DNA of 64,000 nucleotides from JACCXG01 sp963717745 (lineage in GTDB: Bacteria; Acidobacteriota; Vicinamibacteria; Vicinamibacterales; 2-12-FULL-66-21), in contig CAVQXJ010000004.1 in assembly GCA_963717745.1 (NCBI GenBank), positions 1 to 64,000 of the forward strand, read 5' to 3'. Numbering within the stretch: the first letter of the stretch is position 1; every line of letters starts with the position of its first letter. Below, one piece after another: positions 58,337 to 64,000 of the stretch. The notes under the pieces are model-generated. The model saw nothing but the letters and a program-made list of their open reading frames with translations, did not search any database and had not been told where the DNA came from. The translations under genes were made by a program, and so were the position numbers.

Positions 58337-61020
58337 TCACGCTTTCGCCGGCTCTTTCTTTTCTGGATCGATCTCGAGGTCCTTGACCGCCTGGGCGATC
58401 ACCTTCCGGTCCAACTGCCCGGCGTGCCCGAGCTCGGCGAGCGTCGCGAGCGTGATGAACTTCGCGTCGACTTCGAAGTGCCGGCGCAGCGACTGCGCGA
58501 TCCTCGCTGCGGCCGAAGCCGTCGGTGCCGAGCGAGCGCATCCGGCGGGGCATCCACTGATCGATCGAATCGGGCAGCACCTTCAGGTAGTCGGACGCGG
58601 CCACGAACACGCCGGGCGCGTTCTCGAAGCACTGCGTGACATACGGCTTGCGGGCGTCCTGGTCCGGGTGCAGCATGTTCCAGCGGTCGCAGGCGTGGCC
58701 GTCGCGGTACAGCTCCTGGTAGCTGGTGACGCTCCAGACGTCGGCGGCGACGTCGTACTTCTCGAGCATCTTCTGGGCGGCGACCACCTCGTTGAGGATC
58801 GCGCCGCTGCCGAGCAGCTGGGCCTTGAGCTTGGCCTGGCCGTTGTCGGCCGGGCGCAGCTTGTACATGCCCTTGAGGATGCCCTCGCGCGCCCCCTCGG
58901 GCATCGCCGGCATCTCGTACTGCTCGTTCATCACGGTGATGTAGTAGAAGACCGCCTCCTGCTCCTTGTACATCCGGCGGATGCCGTCTTCGATGATCGC
59001 CGCCAGCTCGTAGGCGTACGCCGGGTCGTAGGACAGGCAGTTCGGGACGCACAGCGACATCACGTGGCTGTTGCCGTCCTGGTGCTGCAGCCCTTCACCG
59101 GCCAGCGTGGTGCGGCCGGCGGTGCCGCCGAGCAGGAACCCGCGGGTCCGCGAATCGGCGGCGGCCCAGATCAGGTCGCCGACCCGCTGGAACCCGAACA
59201 TCGAGTAGTAGATGAAGAACGGAATGGTGTTGACGCCGTGGTTGGCGTAGGCGGTGCCGGCGGCGATGAACGAGGACAGCGAGCCCGCTTCGGTGATCCC
59301 CTCTTCGAGAATCTGCCCGTCCTGCGCCTCCTTGTAGTAGAGGAGGGTATCCATGTCGACCGGCTCGTACTTCTGGCCGACGTGTGAGTAGATGCCGACC
59401 GCGCGGAACAGCGACTCCATCCCGAAGGTGCGCGCCTCGTCTGGCACGATCGGCACCACCAGCTCGCCGATCTCCTTGTCGCGCAGCAGCTTCGACAGCA
59501 GCCGCACGAACACCATCGTGGTCGAGGCCTTGCGGCCGGCGGTGCCCTTGTAGAACTCCTCGAACAGCTCCTGCGACGGGGGGGTGATCGGCTTGACGGT
59601 CTCCTTGCGCACCGGCACGAAGCCGCCCAGCGCTTTGCGGCGATCGCGCAGGTACTGGAGCTCGATGCTGTCCTCCGCCGGACGGTAGAACGGCGCCTCG
59701 GCGATCTCCTCATCCGACACCGGGATGCCGAACCGGGTGCGGAACGTCCGCAGATCCGACTCGTTCATCTTCTTCTGCTGGTGCGTGATGTTCTTGCCTT
59801 CACCCGCTTCGCCGAGCCCGTAGCCTTTGATGGTCCGGGCGAGCACCACGGTCGGCTGCCCCTTGTGCTCGACCGCGGTCTTGTAGGCGTTGAAGACCTT
59901 GACCGGGTCGTGACCGCCGAGCCGCAGCCGCTTCAACTGGTCGTCCGACAGGTGCTTGACCATGTCCAGCAGCCGCGGATCGACGCCGAAGAAGTGCTCG
60001 CGGAAGTAGGCGCCCGATTCGACGGCGTACTTCTGGTACTGGCCGTCCACGATTTCGCCCATCCGGTTGGCGAGCAGGCCGTCGTGATCGGCGGCGAGCA
60101 GCGGATCCCAGTCGCAGCCCCACAGCACCTTGATCACGTTCCAGCCGGCGCCGCGGAAGCTGGCCTCGAGCTCCTGAATGATCTGGCCGTTGCCGCGCAC
60201 CGGGCCGTCGAGCCGCTGCAGGTTGCAGTTGATGACCCAGACCAGGTTGTCGAGCTTTTCGCGCGCCGCCAGGCTGATCGCGCCGAGCGACTCCGGCTCG
60301 TCGGTCTCGCCATCGCCGAGGAACGCCCACACCTTCGACGGCCGACGGCTTCTTGAGCCCGCGATCCTCCAGGTAGCGATTGAACCGCGCCTGATAGATC
60401 GACATGATCGGACCGAGCCCCATCGACACGGTGGGGAACTGCCAGAACTCGGGCATCAGCCACGGGTGGGGATACGACGACAGCCCGCCCCCCTCGGCCA
60501 GCTCGCGGCGGAAGTTCTGCAGCTTCTCGGCCGGCAGCCGGCCTTCGAGGAACGCCCGCGCGTAGATGCCGGGGGCGGCATGGCCCTGGAAATAGATGAT
60601 GTCGGCGGCACCCGCGTCTTCGTGCTCGCTGCCGCGGAAGAAATGATTGAAGCCGATTTCGTACAGCGTGGCCGCCGAGGCGAACGTGGAGATATGGCCG
60701 CCGATGCCATCCGACAGCCGGTTGGCGCGCACCACCATCGCCATCGCGTTCCAGCGCACCAGGCTCTTGATGCGGCGCTCGATTTCCTGACTGCCGGGCA
60801 GCGGCGTCTGCTCTTCGACGCGGATGGTATTGACGTATGGCGTAATCGCGCTGAACGGCAGCGACACACCCTGCATGCGGGCGTGGTGACGCAGGGCGGC
60901 GAGCAGCCGCTGGACGCGGCCCCGATCGCCCTGATCGATCACGTACTCGAGCGATTCGAGCCATTCTCGCGTTTCGAGCGCTTCGAGCTCGGAGCCGTCA
61001 CGCGGCGCAGCATTCCTCAT
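58337..61020 (-). CDS. aceE: Pyruvate dehydrogenase E1, homodimeric type, two frameshifts
   Basis: Thiamine-diphosphate enzyme of about 890 residues that decarboxylates pyruvate and acetylates the lipoyl group of AceF. N-terminal IDQGDRGRVQRLLAALRHHA and HISTFASAATLYEIGFNHFF, the ThDP motif GDGETDEPES...NCNLQRLDGPVRGNG, YYSMFGFQRVGDLIWAAADS and the C-terminal LGTDGFGRSE are all collinear with AceE. Frame changes near 60345 and 58505 split the reading. The true C-terminus DPEKKEPAKA ends at 58337, 9 bp from element A4. Divergent from the peptidase at 61103. Confidence 0.93.
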
Positions 61021-61102
61021 CGATGAATCCTCTGGGCGGTTCTACCGGTCCTGTACAATCTCCCCATTCTAGTCCTGCGCCTGACGGCAGCGCCAGCGAA
61101 CC
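61021..61102. promoter_or_regulatory. 82-bp divergent promoter region, aceE / metallopeptidase
   Basis: TACAAT on the plus strand (61054-61059) and TAGAAT on the minus strand (61066-61071) are -10-like hexamers in opposite directions. No good -35 partner was found for either. Placement between divergent starts supports promoter function. Confidence 0.4.
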
Positions 61103-62824
61103 ATGTTTAGCAAATACATCAAATCTCAAATCCTGATTGCTGTCGTCGCGCTCGCCTGCGCGATCGATCCGGCCGCGATCTCCGGAGAACGTCTCGTGCA
61201 GGAAACCTCGACCGTACCCGATCGCGCCGCGCTGCTGAAAATGACCGCACGCTTCGCGCCGGTCGACATCGCCGCCGATCTGTCCAAGCTGAGTGACGGC
61301 GATCGGCAGGCGCTGGCCCGGCTCGTCGAGGCCGCGCGCCTGATCGACGCGCTGTTCCTGCGCCAGGTCTGGGCCGGGAACGACGGCCTGCTGCAGCAGC
61401 TCGCCCACGACACGCTGGCGCCGGCCGCCAGCCCGGCCGCCACCACCGCGGCGGCCCGCCTCCACTACTTCCTGATCAACAAGGGTCCGTGGTCGCGGCT
61501 CGATCACAACCGGCCGTTCGTCGCCGGCGTCCCGGCCAAGCCGGAAGGGGGCAGCTTCTATCCGCCCGACGCGTCGAAGGAAGAGATCCAGAAGTGGCTC
61601 GACTCGCTGAGCGGCGAGGCCAAGGCCCGCGCCACCGGCTTCTTCACCACGATTCGCCGTGGCGACGACGGGCGCTTCACCGCGGTGCCCTACTCGCTCG
61701 AGTATCAGAGCGAGCTCGGCCGGATCGCCGCCCTCCTCCGCGACGCCGCCGCCCTGACCAGCGCCCCGTCGCTCAAGACGTTCCTGCTGGCGCGCGCCGA
61801 CGCCTTCCGCTCCAACGACTACTACGCGAGCGACGTCGCCTGGATGGAGCTCGACGCGCCGATCGAGCCGACCATCGGGCCGTACGAGGTCTACGAAGAC
61901 GAGTGGTTCAACTACAAGGCGGCGTTCGAGGCCTTCATCACGCTCCGGGACGAAGCCGAGAGCGCGAAGCTGCAGACGTTCTCGAAGCACCTGCAGTCGC
62001 TCGAGGACGCACTGCCGATCGACCCGAAATATCGCAGCGCCAAGCTCGGCGAGCTCGCGCCGATTCGCGTCGTCAACGTGGTGATCGCCGCCGGCGACGG
62101 CAATCGCGGCGTCCAGACCGCGGCGTTCAACCTGCCCAACGACGAGCGCGTGATCCGTGAGAAGGGCAGCAAGCGGGTCATGCTGAAGAACATGCAGGAG
62201 GCGAAGTTCCGGACCGTGCTGCTGCCGATCGCCAAGGTCGCGCTGACCGCGGCCGACCAGAAGCGGGTGTCGTTCGAGGCCTTCTTCACCCACATCCTGA
62301 TGCACGAGCTGATGCACGGGCTCGGCCCGCACAACATCACGGTGGGCGGCGCCGCCACCACCGTCCGGCAGCAGTTGAAGGAAACCTACAGCACGATCGA
62401 GGAAGCGAAGGCGGACGTGTCAGGGCTGTGGTCGCTGGCGCGGCTGGTCGATGAGAAGGCGCTCGATCCCGGGATCGGCCAGACGATGTATACGACGTTC
62501 CTGGCCTCGGCCTTCCGGTCGATCAGATTCGGCATCAACGAAGCGCACGGCCGCGGCATCGCCATCCAGATGAACTACCTGCTCGATCGTGGTGCGTTCC
62601 GCGTGAATGCGGATCACACCTTCGCGGTGGACCAGGCGAAGATGGCCGACGCGGTGACCGCGCTGACCCGCGAGATCATGACGCTGCAAGCGGAAGGCAG
62701 CTACGAGAAGGCGAAGGAGATGATCACGCAGCTTGGCGTGGTCCGGCCGCAGGTCAAGGCGGTGCTCGACCGGCTCGAGTCGGTGCCGGTCGACATCGAG
62801 CCGCGCTTCACCTCGGCGCGGTAG
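61103..62824 (+). CDS. Zinc metallopeptidase, dipeptidyl-peptidase III (M49)-like
   Basis: 573 residues with an N-terminal signal or anchor (SQILIAVVALACAIDPAA). The zinc site is HELMHG (His401, Glu402, His405), a plain HExxH instead of the six-residue HELLGH of classical DPP III. The downstream STIEEAKADVSGLW supplies the third ligand (Glu433 or 434), as in the M49 EECRAD motif. It aligns in plan with bacterial proteins annotated as peptidase M49 or NUDIX-associated metallohydrolases. Probably secreted or periplasmic; cleavage specificity unknown. Confidence 0.78.
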   Translation: MFSKYIKSQILIAVVALACAIDPAAISGERLVQETSTVPDRAALLKMTARFAPVDIAADLSKLSDGDRQALARLVEAARLIDALFLRQVWAGNDGLLQQLAHDTLAPAASPAATTAAARLHYFLINKGPWSRLDHNRPFVAGVPAKPEGGSFYPPDASKEEIQKWLDSLSGEAKARATGFFTTIRRGDDGRFTAVPYSLEYQSELGRIAALLRDAAALTSAPSLKTFLLARADAFRSNDYYASDVAWMELDAPIEPTIGPYEVYEDEWFNYKAAFEAFITLRDEAESAKLQTFSKHLQSLEDALPIDPKYRSAKLGELAPIRVVNVVIAAGDGNRGVQTAAFNLPNDERVIREKGSKRVMLKNMQEAKFRTVLLPIAKVALTAADQKRVSFEAFFTHILMHELMHGLGPHNITVGGAATTVRQQLKETYSTIEEAKADVSGLWSLARLVDEKALDPGIGQTMYTTFLASAFRSIRFGINEAHGRGIAIQMNYLLDRGAFRVNADHTFAVDQAKMADAVTALTREIMTLQAEGSYEKAKEMITQLGVVRPQVKAVLDRLESVPVDIEPRFTSAR

Positions 62825-62832
62825 AGGCAACC

Positions 62833-64000
62833 CTGCTGATCCTCCTCTCCGCTCTTTTCTTCCTCTCCGGCACCAGCGCGCTGATCTATCAGATGCTCTG
62901 GCTGCGGTTGATCGGGCTGGTGTTCGGCGTCACCGTCTACGCCGCCAGCACGGTCTGGGCGGTCTTCATGGCGGGCCTGGCCCTGGGGAGCATCGTCGGC
63001 GGGCGCACGGCGGATCGGGTCGCGCGCCCGCTCGTCTGGCTCGGCGCCGCCGAAGCGTTGATCGCGGTGACCGCGCTGGCGACGCCGTTCGGCCTCGACC
63101 TCCTCCAGCGCGGCTACGCCGCGTTGCACCCGTCGCTCAGCTCCTCACTCGCTGGCTTGACCGCGGTGCGGCTGGCGATGTCGTTCGCCGTGCTGATCAT
63201 CCCGTCATCGCTGATGGGCGCCACGCTGCCGCTCATCGTCAAGTCGTCGCTGCTGCGCGCCGAAGGATTTGGCGGACGCGTCAGCGTGCTCTACGCCACC
63301 AACACCGCAGGGGCGATCGCCGGCAGCCTGCTGGCCGGCCTGGTGCTGATTCCCCGGTTCGGGATAAGGGGATCTTTTTTCGTGGCCGCGGCGCTGAACC
63401 TGATTGTCGCGAGCGTGGCTTTTCTGGTGGCGCGGCGACTTCCGGCCGCTGATCTTCCGGCTGAAGCCGGAAGCCACGAGACGCGCGCCGATACTCCGGT
63501 GGCTTCCGGCTTCAGCCGGAGGGATGCGGCTGCCGCCCGAATCGTCCTCTGGGTCTTCGCCCTGTCCGGCTTCGTCTCGCTCGCCCTCGAAGTGGTGTGG
63601 TTCCGCGCCGCGACGCTGTTCCTGCGGCCAACCGTCTACGGCTACGCGATGATGCTGGCGGCCGTGCTCGGGGGTATCGCCGCCGGCAGCTACGCCGTCG
63701 CACCGCTGCTGCGGCGGCGCAACGTCGAGGGGCGAGCAACGTCGAGCGGCGATCGCCACTGGCTGATGACCCTGGCCTGGCTCGAAGGGGGCATCGCGGT
63801 CGCGACGCTGCTGTCCTTCGCCGTCCTTCCGGCCATCCCACAGGTGATGGCGAAGATCGGCCCCGCGGTCGCCGCCGCGATCGGGCCGTACCTCGCTTAT
63901 CAGTTCATCGTCAGCTTCATCGTGATCCTGCCGACGATGATCCTGTTCGGGGCGGCGTTTCCGATCGGCCTGCACCTGTGGACGACCGCTGGCAATCCGG
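62833..64000 (+). CDS. Fused MFS / spermidine-synthase-like membrane protein, 3'-truncated
   Basis: Open frame running off the window. It starts with membrane helices (LLILLSALFFLSGTSALIYQ, LWLRLIGLVFGVTVYAASTV, FMAGLALGSIVGGRTADR) typical of the MFS half of SpeE-like fusions; the synthase domain would follow outside the window. Six or seven helices are visible, including LPTMILFGAAFPIGLHLW. No ATG lies near the N-terminus; the first in-frame ATG is at 62893, so a CTG at 62833 or 62836 or overlap with the upstream peptidase gene must be considered. A REP-like palindrome encodes the loop residues LPAEAGSHETRADTPVASGF. Confidence 0.78.
   Translation, partial: MLILLSALFFLSGTSALIYQMLWLRLIGLVFGVTVYAASTVWAVFMAGLALGSIVGGRTADRVARPLVWLGAAEALIAVTALATPFGLDLLQRGYAALHPSLSSSLAGLTAVRLAMSFAVLIIPSSLMGATLPLIVKSSLLRAEGFGGRVSVLYATNTAGAIAGSLLAGLVLIPRFGIRGSFFVAAALNLIVASVAFLVARRLPAADLPAEAGSHETRADTPVASGFSRRDAAAARIVLWVFALSGFVSLALEVVWFRAATLFLRPTVYGYAMMLAAVLGGIAAGSYAVAPLLRRRNVEGRATSSGDRHWLMTLAWLEGGIAVATLLSFAVLPAIPQVMAKIGPAVAAAIGPYLAYQFIVSFIVILPTMILFGAAFPIGLHLWTTAGNP
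63456..63520. repeat. REP-like palindrome inside a coding sequence
   Basis: Two perfect 22-bp inverted arms (TCCGGCTGAAGCCGGAAGCC plus AC, and its complement) with a 21-bp spacer; each arm also contains a smaller hairpin. It stays in frame in the MFS/SpeE-like gene and falls in a predicted inter-helix loop. Confidence 0.88.

Overview
GC-rich bacterial chromosome segment that looks like a soil Acidobacteriota genome of the Vicinamibacteria type. This is an inference from gene content: an Oar-like TonB receptor with a carboxypeptidase-regulatory N-terminus, PVC-type heme-binding dehydrogenases, several PQQ quinoproteins with dedicated c-type cytochromes, Gfo/Idh/MocA oxidoreductases with export signals, and a BoxB/BoxC aerobic benzoyl-CoA pathway. 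No rRNA, tRNA, phage, transposase or CRISPR was seen.

Layout. 1-8.2 kb (minus): a PVC-type c-type cytochrome dehydrogenase, a PQQ sugar dehydrogenase with N-terminal cytochrome c, and a TonB receptor, all broken by many single-base frameshifts that look like sequence error. 8.8-20.3 kb (minus): a coherent hydroxycinnamate module. A secreted CE1-like esterase and a MetE-like methyltransferase precede pcaH, pcaG, pcaB and pcaL, then a fused enoyl-CoA hydratase/3-hydroxyacyl-CoA dehydrogenase, a feruloyl-CoA-synthetase-like ligase and an amidohydrolase. The last three match the CoA-dependent, retro-Claisen route for p-coumarate/ferulate. 20.5-31.6 kb (minus): a second PVC-type dehydrogenase, an MFS transporter with two Gfo/Idh/MocA proteins, sqdB (sulfolipid) and a thiolase. 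31.7-34.7 kb (plus): a cytochrome-HhH fusion, a diheme cytochrome and a quinoprotein. 34.9-40.1 kb: two TIM-barrel sugar isomerases, an MFS transporter, rhaA and an esterase. 40.4-46.7 kb: a periplasmic peroxiredoxin, two Nif3-like genes with DoxX, a second quinoprotein with an internal heme, and a kynureninase-like PLP enzyme. 46.9-51.7 kb (minus): aldehyde dehydrogenase, boxB and boxC. 52-61 kb: an MBL hydrolase, lipA-udg (plus) and a pyruvate dehydrogenase operon aceE-aceF-lpdA (minus). 61.1-64 kb: an M49-like metallopeptidase and a truncated fused MFS/spermidine-synthase-like protein.

The most unusual signal is not a gene. Nearly every intergenic gap over about 100 bp holds an inverted repeat whose arms are iterated degenerate 7-9-mers. 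The iterated word differs between elements (TCCCAAC, CCAGTTG, GGTCCGT, GGGATTA, CAGGAGG, ACGGAGCA, ACGACACG), yet within an element the two arms match each other. Three elements with different arm words share a conserved central core of about 75 bp. Elements often fill the gap from stop codon to start codon, and in places seem to supply a stop codon, a start region or a C-terminal tail. A separate 159-bp inverted repeat lies between pcaG and pcaB, and a REP-like palindrome sits in frame inside the last gene.
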